Positions 27,538 to 36,249 of a DNA stretch of 64,000 nucleotides are shown in pieces (within the stretch, counting starts at the first letter, position 1; the number at the start of each line of letters is the position of its first letter). This DNA is from Rhizobiales bacterium CCH3-A5 (lineage in GTDB: Bacteria; Pseudomonadota; Alphaproteobacteria; Rhizobiales; Beijerinckiaceae). Made by a program: the position numbers and the translations under genes. Where the stretch lies: positions 11,020-75,019 of the forward strand of contig LSIB01000072.1 of assembly GCA_001556025.1 (NCBI GenBank), in the 5' to 3' direction. The notes beneath the pieces are model-generated. The model saw only the letters and a list, made by a program, of their open reading frames with translations. It searched no databases and was not told the origin of the DNA.

Positions 27538-28459
27538 GCCGGACGATCTTCTGGACAAGGGCCGGCCCACCCGCTGCGGCTTCGTGGCGCTGATCGGCGC
27601 GCCCAATGCCGGCAAGTCGACGCTGCTGAACCAGCTCGTCGGCGCAAAAGTCTCGATCGTCTCGCGCAAGGTGCAGACGACGCGGACGCAGGTGCGCGGT
27701 ATCGCCCTGTCGGGGCCGGCGCAGGTCATCTTCGTCGATACGCCCGGCATCTTCGCGCCCAAGCGCAGGCTCGACCGCGCCATGGTGACGAGCGCGTGGG
27801 GCGGCGCGACCGACGCCGACCTGATCGGCGTGCTGATCGATGTCGAGCGCTTCGCCAATGAAGAGAACACGCGGCTGCTGGAAAAACTGGCCGAACTGAA
27901 GCAGCCGAAGTTCCTGATCCTGAACAAGATCGACACGGTGGCGAAGGAGAAGCTGCTCGAGATCACCACGAAAGTGAACGAACAGGGCCGGTTCGAGGCG
28001 ACCTTCATGATCGCGGCGCTGACCGGCTATGGCTGCAAGGACATCATGACCTGGCTGGAGACAAGGCTGCCGCTCGGCCCCTGGCTCTATCCGGAGGACC
28101 AGATCTCGGACGCGCCGCTGCGCTTCCTTGCAGCAGAAATCACGCGCGAAAAGATTTTCGAGCGGCTGCATGACGAATTGCCCTATCGTTCCACAGTCGA
28201 GACCGAGCAGTGGCAGCAGCGGCCCGACGGCTCGGTGCGGATCGAGCAGACGATCTATGTCGAGCGCGAAGGCCAGCGGAAGATCGTGCTCGGCGAAGGC
28301 GGCCAGACGATCAAGGCGATCGGCCAGAAGGCTCGCATCGAGATCGCGGACGCGGCCGAGGCCAAGGTGCATCTCTTCCTGTTCGTGAAGGTGCGCGAGA
28401 ACTGGAGCGACGATCCGGAGCGCTATCGCGAGATGGGGCTGGAGTTTCCGAAGGGGTGA
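27530..28459 (+). CDS. era: GTPase Era
   Basis: Essential GTPase binding 16S rRNA near its 3' end during small-subunit maturation. In 309 residues all GTPase boxes are seen: G1 GAPNAGKST (about 23-31), G2 region QTTRTQVRG, G3 DTPGIF, G4 NKID, and a C-terminal KH domain from about 200 with GQRKIVLGEGGQTIKAIGQ. Membrane association is peripheral. It overlaps rnc and ends three bases from a convergent LysR gene with no visible terminator between. In many relatives recO follows era; here recO is 10 kb away with rsh. Confidence 0.96.
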   Translation: MAEPDDLLDKGRPTRCGFVALIGAPNAGKSTLLNQLVGAKVSIVSRKVQTTRTQVRGIALSGPAQVIFVDTPGIFAPKRRLDRAMVTSAWGGATDADLIGVLIDVERFANEENTRLLEKLAELKQPKFLILNKIDTVAKEKLLEITTKVNEQGRFEATFMIAALTGYGCKDIMTWLETRLPLGPWLYPEDQISDAPLRFLAAEITREKIFERLHDELPYRSTVETEQWQQRPDGSVRIEQTIYVEREGQRKIVLGEGGQTIKAIGQKARIEIADAAEAKVHLFLFVKVRENWSDDPERYREMGLEFPKG

Positions 28460-28462
28460 AGC

Positions 28463-29317
28463 TTACCGCCCTGCCCTGAAGGCTGCAGCCAGCTCCCGCA
28501 CGAGCGTGTTGCCCCGCGGCGTCGAGACGTTGCTGCGCAGGACGACGTCGGACTTGCCCAGCGACGGCAGGCCCCAATCGGACGCGACATCGACCGCGCC
28601 GACGGGCGCGATCCGGGTCGCCAGCGGCGAGACGCCCAGCCCGCCCTGCACCGCCGCCAGAACAGCCGCCATGCCGCCGCCGATGAAGGCCTCGCGCCAG
28701 GCGATGCCGGCCTCAGCGAGCGCCTGCGTCGCCAGCCGGCGCAGGCCGCACTCAGCCATCAGGTTGACGAGCGGCAAGGGCTCACCCTCGCGACGCACAA
28801 GGCCCGGGGCGGCGAACCAACCGAAGCCATCTCGCCGCAGCACCTCGCCCGTGCGACCGGGGCCGAACCGGCGTAGCACGACGATGTCGAGCTGCCCGGC
28901 CTCGAACGCCTCTTCCAGCGCTGCGGAAGCGGCGATGCGCAGGTCGATCAGCCAATGCGGATCATGCGCCGCCAGCCGCGCCAGGATGGCGGGCGCGTCG
29001 GGGCCGACAGCCTGTTCGCTGATGCCGATCGCAACCCGTTCGCGTGCCTCGCTGAAGGCATCGCAGGCGCGCCGATGCGCCGCCATCAGATCGCGCGCCG
29101 CCGGCAGGAAGCGCTCGCCCTCGGCGGTGAGCCGCACGAGGCGCGGATGGCGCTGCATCAGGGCATGTCCGAGCATCGCTTCCAGCCGTTTGACGCGGGT
29201 GCTGACCAGCGACTGCGTCGTGCCCAGCGCTTGGGCTGCGCGCGTGAAACTCCGGAACTCCGAAGCGCTCAGGAAAGCCGCGACGGCCTCGATATCGAGC
29301 GGGCGATGGCCAATCAT
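28463..29317 (-). CDS. LysR-family transcriptional regulator
   Basis: A 284-residue LysR protein: N-terminal helix-turn-helix (about 8-66; FTRAAQALGTTQSLVSTRVKRLE) and a periplasmic-binding-like effector domain. It is divergent from a tautomerase-family gene with 111 bases between, the classical arrangement in which a LysR protein controls its neighbour and itself. An inverted repeat at 29336-29351 is a candidate operator. The effector is unknown, probably an aromatic or carboxylic compound if it follows the usual tautomerase context. Confidence 0.9.
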   Translation of the reverse strand: MIGHRPLDIEAVAAFLSASEFRSFTRAAQALGTTQSLVSTRVKRLEAMLGHALMQRHPRLVRLTAEGERFLPAARDLMAAHRRACDAFSEARERVAIGISEQAVGPDAPAILARLAAHDPHWLIDLRIAASAALEEAFEAGQLDIVVLRRFGPGRTGEVLRRDGFGWFAAPGLVRREGEPLPLVNLMAECGLRRLATQALAEAGIAWREAFIGGGMAAVLAAVQGGLGVSPLATRIAPVGAVDVASDWGLPSLGKSDVVLRSNVSTPRGNTLVRELAAAFRAGR

Positions 29318-29335
29318 CGTATTTCCATATCATTG

Positions 29336-29351
29336 GTATCCGTTTTGATAC
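29336..29351. promoter_or_regulatory. Candidate LysR operator
   Basis: GTATC-N6-GATAC, perfect 5-bp arms, 18 bases upstream of the lysR start and 77 bases upstream of the divergent tautomerase start. The TATC...GATA form matches the loose T-Nx-A dyads recognised by LysR proteins. Confidence 0.5.
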
Positions 29352-29428
29352 GGTACTACGATTTCTGAGATATGGCTAGGTTGCTGCTGCCGGGGCCATC
29401 CGATCCCGCGCCCCAGCAGGAGACGACC

Positions 29429-29809
29429 ATGCCCCTCATCCGCATTTCCATGAGGCGGGGCCGCCCGGCCTCGCAATCCGCGACAATCGTCGACGGTGTC
29501 TATCGCGCGCTGCGGGAGACGTTCGACGTGCCCGAGGACGACCTTTTCGCCGTCATCCACCAGCACGAGGCCGAGGAGTTCATCTTCAGTCCCAGCTATT
29601 TCGGCTTCGAGCGCTCGGCCGGGCTGGTCTATATCCAGCTCACCGTGTCGAATACGCGCGGCGTCGCGCAGAAGAAGGCGCTGTTTGCCCGCATCGCCGA
29701 GAATCTCGGCCGCGACCCCGGCCTGAGACCGGACGACATCTTCATCAATCTGGTCGAAGCGGCGCGCGAAAACTGGTCCTTCGGCGCGGGGCTTGCGCAA
29801 TACGCGTGA
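29429..29809 (+). CDS. Tautomerase-family protein (4-oxalocrotonate tautomerase fold)
   Basis: A 126-residue protein starting MPLIRISMRRGR at the ATG at 29429, which has AGGAG seven bases before it. After Met removal the N-terminal Pro1 would be the catalytic base of the superfamily; the beta-alpha-beta pattern recurs in the second half (AGLVYIQLTVSNTRGVAQKKALF), as in the double-length tautomerases. The segment RPDDIFINLVEAARENWSFGAGLAQYA is typical of this subgroup. It probably isomerises a keto-enol of an unknown compound. It is presumably regulated by the divergent LysR gene. Confidence 0.85.
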   Translation: MPLIRISMRRGRPASQSATIVDGVYRALRETFDVPEDDLFAVIHQHEAEEFIFSPSYFGFERSAGLVYIQLTVSNTRGVAQKKALFARIAENLGRDPGLRPDDIFINLVEAARENWSFGAGLAQYA

Positions 29810-29868
29810 GATCGCCGACCGGCAGCGCGGACCATCGACGACTTGTCAGCGCGGCCCCTATGCGGGTA

Positions 29869-29921
29869 GCTGTCACAGACAGCAATAGTCCGACATCAAG
29901 CAGAAACATGCGGCGTCGGAC
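29869..29921. other. Two small inverted repeats upstream of the acyltransferase gene
   Basis: GCTGTC-ACA-GACAGC (29869-29883) and GTCCGAC ... GTCGGAC (29888-29894 with 29915-29921, 20-base spacer) lie in the 223-base gap after the tautomerase gene. They could end the tautomerase transcript or regulate the acyltransferase gene; neither has a T tract. Confidence 0.35.
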
Positions 29922-30032
29922 GAGTCGCATGAGAGCTTGAGCCATGACTGGCCTGTCCGCCGCCTGCCGGCCCGCGCGCCCTGCCCCGAGGGCGACGCCA
30001 TCCGCCTCGACGATCATCGCGGGCGAGCAGCG

Positions 30033-31577
30033 ATGAGCGACGTCGCCGGCAAATCCGGCCTCGATCTCGCGATCGGGACCGGCGCGTCCACAGTGGCCGC
30101 GCCAGCGGTCGCCGGGCAGCGCAATATCCGGCTGCAGTATCTGCGCGCGGCGGCGGCGCTGGCGGTCGTGCTCTATCACGGCGCGCACTACCTCGATGAC
30201 CTGCGTGGAGACGGCCGCTTCCTGCCCATCTTCAGCGGCTTTTTCGGCGGCTATGGCGTTGCGGTGTTCTTCGCGCTGTCGGGCTATCTGATGGCGGAAC
30301 TGATCGTGCGCGATACGCCCGGGCGCTTCCTGATGAGCCGGCTGGCACGGATCTACCCGCCGATGCTGCTGCTGACCGGGCTGTTCGCGCTGGCCTTTAT
30401 TCTGGCCGGCCAGCCACGCGGCCTGAATGCGCTGTCGCTGTCGCTGGTTCCGGCCGGGCCGCGCGGCTACTTCCTCGCGGTCGAATGGACCCTGCTCTAC
30501 GAGATGAGCTATTATGTCGTGCTGGCCTGCCTCGGCTTTCTGGGGCTTGCGCGTTACGCGACGCCGTTCGTTTTCGGCTGGCTCGGGCTTGTCGTCTTCG
30601 CCTGGGTCTGGGGGCCGGGCCGGGCCGATATCGTCCTGCCGGTTCTGAGCGAGCTTCCGCTCAGCATGATCAACCTGCCCTTCCTTCTCGGCTTTCTGTG
30701 CGCCGGCGCGCATCGCAGGGGCTGGCTGCCACCGGGCCTGATGATTGCGGCCGGGCTGGCCGCGCTTCCGATGGCGGTGTTGCCCTACGACTATCTGCGC
30801 CTGTTCGCGGGCCTGTCGGCGAGCCTGCTGGTCGCCGCGGCGATCCGTTCGCCGTCGCAGCCCGCGCTGCATTGGCCCGGCCGGCTCGGCGCGCGCTTCG
30901 GCGATGCCAGCTATGTGCTGTATCTCTGCCATGTCCCCGTCTTCCTGCTGGTCGAGATGGCGCTGCCTGAACGCATGCCTTCGGCGTTGGTCTGGGTCGC
31001 GATGGTCGGTTCGGCGCTTGGCCTTGCTCTGCTGCTCGGGCCCGCCGACCTTGGCCTGCACCGCTGGCTGAAGCGCGCCATCGACAGAGCTCCGGCCCGG
31101 CGCGTGCGCGCCAGCGCGCTAGGCTTCATCGCGGCCTTCCTGACGATCGGCATCTATGCCGAATGGGAGGTCCGGACGGACCGCGCCGAGGAAGCGCAGG
31201 CGCGGCGCCTCCTCGCGGCCCCGCTCGCCGCGGCCAGCCCCGGCATGCGGGCCGAAATCGATTCCGTCTCCCGCCTCGGCGACAAGCGTTGGGTCGTGCG
31301 CGGCTATGGCGTCGATCTCGACCAGCCGCGCCTCGCGACCCACATCGCGATCCGGCAGGGTGGCGACCTCGTGGCGATCGACCGGATGCGGCGGATGCGC
31401 GTCGCGACTGCCCGCGAACTCGGCCGAAAGGACCTCGAGAGCCAACGCTTCGGCTTCGCGATCATGCTGCCGGCCGATTTCGACTGCGCGAAGGGCCGGC
31501 CCGACGCCGTCTTCGTCTTCGAGGATGGCCGCGCGACGCCGCTCCCGCCAGGCCCGCTCGCCACGATCTGCCGCTGA
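30033..31577 (+). CDS. Acyltransferase 3 family membrane protein with extra C-terminal domain
   Basis: Integral membrane O-acyltransferase of the OafA/NodX type, which decorates surface polysaccharides or other glycans. Starting at ATG 30033 the protein has 514 residues. About ten membrane segments occupy residues 20-385; motifs are RLQYLRAAAALAVVLYHG with the catalytic His, then VAVFFALSGYLM and ARIYPPMLLLTG with the conserved Arg. After the last membrane segment (about 360-380) comes a soluble tail of roughly 130 residues (SVSRLGDKRWVVRGYGVDLD ...) that most family members lack and that I do not recognise; its strand-rich look suggests a periplasmic binding or catalytic addition. A frame extension to a TTG at 29937 is less likely. 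Acceptor unknown. Confidence 0.85.
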   Translation: MSDVAGKSGLDLAIGTGASTVAAPAVAGQRNIRLQYLRAAAALAVVLYHGAHYLDDLRGDGRFLPIFSGFFGGYGVAVFFALSGYLMAELIVRDTPGRFLMSRLARIYPPMLLLTGLFALAFILAGQPRGLNALSLSLVPAGPRGYFLAVEWTLLYEMSYYVVLACLGFLGLARYATPFVFGWLGLVVFAWVWGPGRADIVLPVLSELPLSMINLPFLLGFLCAGAHRRGWLPPGLMIAAGLAALPMAVLPYDYLRLFAGLSASLLVAAAIRSPSQPALHWPGRLGARFGDASYVLYLCHVPVFLLVEMALPERMPSALVWVAMVGSALGLALLLGPADLGLHRWLKRAIDRAPARRVRASALGFIAAFLTIGIYAEWEVRTDRAEEAQARRLLAAPLAAASPGMRAEIDSVSRLGDKRWVVRGYGVDLDQPRLATHIAIRQGGDLVAIDRMRRMRVATARELGRKDLESQRFGFAIMLPADFDCAKGRPDAVFVFEDGRATPLPPGPLATICR

Positions 31578-31681
31578 GCTGATCCTGCTCGCCCACAGAG
31601 GCTTTGACCGGCGCGCTTGAAATGCGTCGCCGGGAGTCGCAAAGACGCGCGACGGGTTCCTTTTGCGATGGTTTTGCGACG

Positions 31682-32266
31682 ATGACCGATGACGAGGTTC
31701 TGGCCGAGTTCCGCGATGCCGGGGCGCTGCTCGAAGGGCACTTTATCCTGTCCTCGGGGCGGCGCAGCGCGGTCTTCCTGCAGAAAATGTTCATCTTCCA
31801 GGATCCCGTAAGGACCGAGCGTGTCTGCAAGGCGCTGGCCGCAAAGATCGAGGCGGCGTTTGGCCGCGTCGATTACGTCGTCTCGCCGGCGGTCGGCGGA
31901 ATCGTGCCGGGCTACGAGACCGCGCGCCACCTCAAGGCCAAGGCGATCTTCGTCGAGCGCGAGGACGGGCAGTTCCGCTTGAGGCGCGGCTTTGCGATTC
32001 CGGCCGGCGCGCGCGTCGTCATGGTCGAGGACATCGTCACCACCGGCCTGTCATCGCGGGAGTGCCTCGCCTCGATCGCGGCCGAGCCCGGTACGCTGCT
32101 CGGCGCGGCCTGCCTCGTCGACCGCTCGGCCGGCCGCGTCGATGTCGGCGTGCCGCTGGTCTCGCTGATTAGCCTCGACGTGCCCGATTATCCAGCGGAC
32201 GCGCTGCCGCCGGAGCTGGCGGCGATCCCAGCAGTCAAGCCCGGCAGCCGTGGATTGAGCGCCTGA
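31682..32266 (+). CDS. pyrE: Orotate phosphoribosyltransferase
   Basis: Cytosolic enzyme forming orotidine 5'-phosphate from orotate and PRPP in pyrimidine synthesis. The 194-residue product has [16 protein letters not shown] near the N-terminus, [17 protein letters not shown], and the PRPP-binding signature [14 protein letters not shown]. The start at ATG 31682 gives the usual family N-terminus [21 protein letters not shown]; a longer frame to 31604 has no family support. Length is within the short alphaproteobacterial type. The NYN gene follows by 151 bases. Confidence 0.95.
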   Translation: MTDDEVLAEFRDAGALLEGHFILSSGRRSAVFLQKMFIFQDPVRTERVCKALAAKIEAAFGRVDYVVSPAVGGIVPGYETARHLKAKAIFVEREDGQFRLRRGFAIPAGARVVMVEDIVTTGLSSRECLASIAAEPGTLLGAACLVDRSAGRVDVGVPLVSLISLDVPDYPADALPPELAAIPAVKPGSRGLSA

Positions 32267-32417
32267 TCAGGGCGGCGCGAGCGCTGTGCCGGTTGCGACA
32301 CCGCGCCCCGGAACAAACCCTGAGTTGCTGGCAAAACGGCAAGCCTTCGACATTGTTAAACCGTCATCTTTCCCGATTCTGCGATTTCAACCTCATATTT
32401 CAAACCGGAGCATTGCC

Positions 32418-33050
32418 ATGGCAGCCGAACCGCGCATCGCGCTTTTCATCGACGGGGCCAATCTCTACGCCACCTCGAAGCAACTCGGCTTCGACATGGA
32501 TTATCGCCGGCTGCTGAAGGAGTTCCAGTCGCGCGGCAATCTGATCCGGGCGTTCTATTTCACCACGCTGATCGAGAGCGAGGAGTATTCCTCGATCCGG
32601 CCGCTGGTCGACTGGCTCGACTACAATGGCTACCGCGTCATCACCAAGGCGGCCAAGGAGTTCACCGACGCGACCGGGCGCCGGCGCGTCAAGGGCAATA
32701 TGGACATCGAGCTGGCGATCGAGATGCTCGAGCTCGCCCCGCATCTCGACCAGATATACCTGTTCTCCGGCGACGGCGACTTCCGCCCGCTGGTCGAGGC
32801 GGTGCAGCGCAAGGGCGTAAAGGTCTCTGTGGTGTCCACCATCACCACCAACCCGCCGATGGTCGCCGACGATCTGCGCCGGCAATGCGACGATTTCCTC
32901 GACCTCGCCCATCTGATGCAGAAGATCGGCCGCGACCCGGCCGAGCGCCATGCACGGGCGGCCACGGGCGGGCCTCCGGCGACGCCCGGCAATCCGGGGC
33001 TGGAACGGCGCTACGGCATCCGGCAGGGCGACGAGCCTGTCGAAGGCTGA
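32418..33050 (+). CDS. NYN-domain (LabA/DUF88-type) protein
   Basis: A 210-residue protein with a PIN-like NYN nuclease domain over about 5-165: AALFIDGANLYATSK-like start (here RIALFIDGANLYATSK) with the first acidic residue, then RRRVKGNMDIELAIEML and YLFSGDGDFRPLVEAVQRKG with the other conserved Asp residues, then VVADDLRRQCDDFLDL-like end. All the acidic residues expected for a metal-dependent RNase are present. Members are thought to act on RNA; the partner is unknown. In Rhizobiales it commonly lies near rpoZ/smpB, and here it lies between pyrE and an exported SOD. ATG at 32418 chosen; upstream frame is AT-rich non-coding. Confidence 0.88.
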   Translation: MAAEPRIALFIDGANLYATSKQLGFDMDYRRLLKEFQSRGNLIRAFYFTTLIESEEYSSIRPLVDWLDYNGYRVITKAAKEFTDATGRRRVKGNMDIELAIEMLELAPHLDQIYLFSGDGDFRPLVEAVQRKGVKVSVVSTITTNPPMVADDLRRQCDDFLDLAHLMQKIGRDPAERHARAATGGPPATPGNPGLERRYGIRQGDEPVEG

Positions 33051-33165
33051 CCAGCCGGGTCAAGGCTTTCAGGCCGATCATACCGGCTGCGGCAAAGCGT
33101 GACTTGACCGTTGGGCAAGTCCGACCACTCTGTGTCTCAATCAAAACCGTTGGGGAGGAATCACC

Positions 33166-33891
33166 TTGCATCGCCGTCATGTGATCAGCGGGCTCGCGCT
33201 TGGAGCCGTTGCGCTCGCCAGGCCTTCCCTCGTCCTCGGTCAGGCCGCGCCGGCCCCTGCCGCGCCGCCAGCCCCGCCGACCTTCACCCTGCCGCCGCTC
33301 GGCTATCCTTACGAGGCGCTGGAGCCGCATATCGATACGGCCACGATGCGCATCCACCATTCGGCGCATCACAACGCCTTCATCGGCAATCTCAACACGC
33401 TCGCCGGACAATGGGACGGTCTGAAGACGACGCCGATCGAGACGATCCTGGCCGATCTCAACGCCGTGCCGGAGGCGCAGCGCGCCGCGGTGCGCAACAA
33501 TCTCGGCGGGCACTGGAACCATACATTCTTCTGGAATGCGATGATGCCGGGCGGGGCGAAGCAGCCTTCGGCCGAGCTTCGGAGCGCCATCGAGGGCTCG
33601 CTCGGCTCGACGGTCGATCTCGTGACGAAACTCAACGCGGCGGCGATGACACGCTTCGGCTCGGGCTGGGCCTGGCTCGTCGTCGACAAGGACAAGAAGC
33701 TCGCCATCGTGGCGACGCCCTATCAGGACACGCCGCTCGAACTCGGCGCGCAGGCCGTCCTCGGCGTCGATGTCTGGGAGCACGCCTACTATCTCAAACA
33801 CCAGAACCGCCGGGCCGATTATCTCGCCAACTGGTGGAAGGTCGTGAACTGGGACAAGGCGAACGAGAACTTCAAGAAGGCGATGGCGTAG
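33166..33891 (+). CDS. sod: Exported Mn/Fe superoxide dismutase
   Basis: Superoxide dismutase of the Fe/Mn family with an N-terminal export signal: MHRRHVISGLALGAVALARP..., a twin-arginine-like region and hydrophobic core, then a Pro/Ala-rich linker to about 40. It starts at TTG 33166 with GGGGAGGA just upstream. Metal ligands are all present: His64 (RIHHSAHH), His119 (GGHWNHTFFW), Asp202 and His206 (LGVDVWEHAYYL). Gly at the GGH position and Gln187 in PYQDTP fit the manganese or cambialistic type, not the iron type. 241 residues including the signal. Export through Tat would allow the metal to be loaded in the cytoplasm. It protects the periplasm from superoxide. It is followed by repeat sequence. 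Confidence 0.9.
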   Translation: MHRRHVISGLALGAVALARPSLVLGQAAPAPAAPPAPPTFTLPPLGYPYEALEPHIDTATMRIHHSAHHNAFIGNLNTLAGQWDGLKTTPIETILADLNAVPEAQRAAVRNNLGGHWNHTFFWNAMMPGGAKQPSAELRSAIEGSLGSTVDLVTKLNAAAMTRFGSGWAWLVVDKDKKLAIVATPYQDTPLELGAQAVLGVDVWEHAYYLKHQNRRADYLANWWKVVNWDKANENFKKAMA

Positions 33892-33894
33892 GGG

Positions 33895-34007
33895 TGACCC
33901 TCCCCCTCACCCCTCGCGGGAGAGGGTTGGGGTAAGCGGTCGGGCTGCCCTGGCGCGACCCTCATCCGGCGCTTCGCACCACTTTCTTCCACACGGGGGG
34001 GGAAGGG
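33895..34007. repeat. RIME-like intergenic mosaic repeats between sod and smpB
   Basis: Two blocks. The first (about 33898-33945) reads CCCTCCCCCTCACCCCTCGC, then GGGAGAGGGTTGGGGTAAG, with a small GGGAGAGGG/CCCTC hairpin. The second (33957-34007) reads CCCTCATCCGGCGCTTCGCA, then CCACTTTCTTCCACACGGGGGGGGAAGGG, the style of the Rhizobium intergenic mosaic elements (RIME). It fills the convergent gap between sod and smpB. Confidence 0.75.
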
Positions 34008-34008
34008 A

Positions 34009-34482
34009 TCACCCCCCGGCCTTCATGATCCTCGCCTTGTCGCGGTTCCAGTCGCGGTTCTTCTCGGTCTCGCGCTTGTCGTGCAGCTTTTTGCCCTTGC
34101 CGAGGCCGAGTTCGACCTTGGCGCGGCCCTTCTCGTTGAAATAGACCTTCAGCGGGATCACCGTGTAGCCGTCGCGCTGGATCGCGCCCATCAGCTTGTT
34201 GATCTGGCGGCGGTGCAGCAAGAGCTTTCGCGGCCGGCGGACATCGTGGTTGAAGCGGTTGGCCTCGAGATATTCCGGGATATGGGCGTTGAACAGGAAG
34301 AGCTCCGTGCCCATCGGCCCGGCATAGCTCTCGCCGATCGTCGCACGTCCGCCGCGCAGCGATTTGATCTCGGTGCCCTGCAGCGCGATGCCGGCCTCGA
34401 GGGTTTCCGTGATTTCATAATTGTAGCGCGCCTTGCGGTTGTCGGCGGCGAGCTTGTAGCGGTCGGGATCGGGCCTGTTCAT
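34009..34482 (-). CDS. smpB: SsrA-binding protein SmpB
   Basis: tmRNA partner that rescues stalled ribosomes by trans-translation. The 157-residue product has [39 protein letters not shown], then ERNFNRR-type strand (here [23 protein letters not shown]) and [22 protein letters not shown]; the basic C-terminal tail is intact. The start is inside the paiB stop (34479-34482, four-base overlap), so the two genes are coupled. The tmRNA gene ssrA was not found in this window. Confidence 0.95.
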   Translation of the reverse strand: MNRPDPDRYKLAADNRKARYNYEITETLEAGIALQGTEIKSLRGGRATIGESYAGPMGTELFLFNAHIPEYLEANRFNHDVRRPRKLLLHRRQINKLMGAIQRDGYTVIPLKVYFNEKGRAKVELGLGKGKKLHDKRETEKNRDWNRDKARIMKAGG

Positions 34483-35126
34483 GGCCTCTCGCCCAGCGCA
34501 TGCGCCTTGACCATCACGGCCATGGCCTGCGATTCCGATTCAGGGTCGGCCGACAAGCCGTTGAGAACGCCGTGCTTGTCGGCTTCCGGCCGGTTCTGGC
34601 TGAGCTTGAACTTGCCGGCGAGAGAGGCAATCTCGATCTCGATCCCGACAATGCCGCGCGACAGCGCGTTGATGAAGGGCTCGGGCGCGTCCGTCACGGC
34701 CCAGGGCTCGTCGCGCGGGCGCTCCTGCTGTGCGGTCAGCGCCTCCAAATGCGTATGCAGCCATCCGCCGTCCTCGATCGCGCGCGCCGGGCCGCGTGCC
34801 TGCACGGTGACGTAATTCCAGGTCGGCACGACCTTGCCGTGCTCCTTCTTGGACGCATACCAGGCCGGCGTGACATAGCGCTCGACGCCGGTGAAGATCA
34901 CCAGGGTCTCCGCCCCGGCCGCGATCGCCTTCCATTGCGGGTTGGGCCGGGCGAGATGGGCGCGCAGCACCCCCTGTTCGCCCTCCTCGGCATGCAGCAC
35001 GAAAGGCACGGGATTGGCGATCAGCCCGCCCTCGCCCATCGTCACCAGCGTGGCGAGCGGATGGGCGCGCATCACCTCGTGCAGCGCGGCGCGGTCCTCG
35101 ACCTTGAAATGGCTCGGCTCGTACAT
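34479..35126 (-). CDS. FMN-binding PaiB-family protein
   Basis: A 215-residue protein of the PaiB-type 'FMN-binding negative transcriptional regulator' family, with a split-barrel FMN fold. Features: [19 protein letters not shown] start, [39 protein letters not shown] and [14 protein letters not shown], all typical of the family. Bacillus PaiB controls protease and sporulation genes, but most members have no known role. It is coupled to smpB by a four-base overlap, which is not the usual smpB partner, so it may have been inserted into the smpB-dapA neighbourhood. No DNA-binding motif is seen. Confidence 0.85.
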   Translation of the reverse strand: MYEPSHFKVEDRAALHEVMRAHPLATLVTMGEGGLIANPVPFVLHAEEGEQGVLRAHLARPNPQWKAIAAGAETLVIFTGVERYVTPAWYASKKEHGKVVPTWNYVTVQARGPARAIEDGGWLHTHLEALTAQQERPRDEPWAVTDAPEPFINALSRGIVGIEIEIASLAGKFKLSQNRPEADKHGVLNGLSADPESESQAMAVMVKAHALGERP

Positions 35127-35177
35127 CGATCTCTCCCCGACGCCCGCCGGGAGACCGGGCGAGCGCGAACACCCTAC

Positions 35178-36071
35178 TTAAGCATTCAACAGCCCGGCGA
35201 ACACCATCGCCTCGGCGATGACCTTGCCGGTCGCGGGCGTCACCGGAACCAGCGGCAGGCGGACCTCCTCCTCGCAGCGGCCGAGCAAGGTCAGGCCGTG
35301 CTTGGCGCCGGCGAGGCCCGGCTCCTTGAAGATCGCGTCGTGCAGCGGCGTGAGGCGGTCCTGCACCTTGAGCGCGCCGGCATAGTCGCCGCGCGCAACA
35401 TGAGTCATGAGATCGGCGCAAAGCTGGGGTGCCACATTGGCGACGACCGAGATGCAGCCATGGCCACCGGCCGCCATATAGGCCAACGCCGTCATGTCTT
35501 CGCCCGAAAGCTGGATGAAGTCCGGTCCCATGGCGTGGCGCTGCTGCGAGACGCGGGCGAGATTGGCGGTGGCGTCCTTCACGCCTGCGATATTCTTCAG
35601 CTCGTAGAGCCGCGCCATCGTCTCGACCGACATATCGACGACCGAGCGCGGGGGGATGTTGTAGATGATGATCGGAATGCCGATCGCGTCGTTCACCGCC
35701 TTGAAGTGCCGGTACATGCCCTCCTGGGTCGGTTTGTTATAGTAGGGCGTGACCACCAGCACCGCGTCGGCGCCGGCCTTCTCGGCATGCTGCGCGAACT
35801 CGACCGCATGGGTCGTGTCGTTGGAACCTGCGCCGGCGATGACCGGAACGCGGCCCTTGTTCTGGTCGATGACGATCTCGGTGACGCGCTTGTGCTCGTC
35901 ATGGGAGAGCGTCGGGCTCTCGCCTGTCGTGCCGACCGGCACGAGGCCAGTGCTGCCGCTCTCGATCTGCCAGTCGACGAGCGCGCGCAGGGCCGCCTCG
36001 TCGATCCTGCCGCCCTTGAAGGGCGTCACCAGCGCGGGCATCGAGCCGGTGAAGGCGGTGAGCTTGGTCAT
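35178..36071 (-). CDS. dapA: 4-hydroxy-tetrahydrodipicolinate synthase
   Basis: Condenses pyruvate with aspartate semialdehyde, the entry to lysine and diaminopimelate. The 297-residue TIM barrel has the start [46 protein letters not shown], the Tyr motif YNIPPRS, and the Schiff-base Lys in GVKDATANL. The start at ATG 36071 gives the usual N-terminus; the frame is open further but without family match. All catalytic residues are present, unlike the paralogue at 52126-53043. It is divergent from the lytic transglycosylase gene, an arrangement common in Rhizobiales. Confidence 0.95.
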   Translation of the reverse strand: MTKLTAFTGSMPALVTPFKGGRIDEAALRALVDWQIESGSTGLVPVGTTGESPTLSHDEHKRVTEIVIDQNKGRVPVIAGAGSNDTTHAVEFAQHAEKAGADAVLVVTPYYNKPTQEGMYRHFKAVNDAIGIPIIIYNIPPRSVVDMSVETMARLYELKNIAGVKDATANLARVSQQRHAMGPDFIQLSGEDMTALAYMAAGGHGCISVVANVAPQLCADLMTHVARGDYAGALKVQDRLTPLHDAIFKEPGLAGAKHGLTLLGRCEEEVRLPLVPVTPATGKVIAEAMVFAGLLNA

Positions 36072-36249
36072 GGGCGAAGGCCTCGAACGTGGAAGCTGCA
36101 AAGAACCTGATGTCAAACGGGCGACAGACATAAACCTTTGGCCAGCCAAGGCAAAGCCGGCAACCCATCAAAATCCGTGGCCGCATGGTTAAGGCTTCAT
36201 AAACCCGCATGCCGGACCATCACGCTTTGCACCTTCCGTGGAGCGCGCC

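Noticed and set aside
35178..36071. dapA as part of a catabolic cluster like the 52-kb paralogue
   Set aside because: It has the full Y-N-x-P and GVKDA motifs and the usual Rhizobiales neighbourhood with smpB and slt, so it is the biosynthetic gene.
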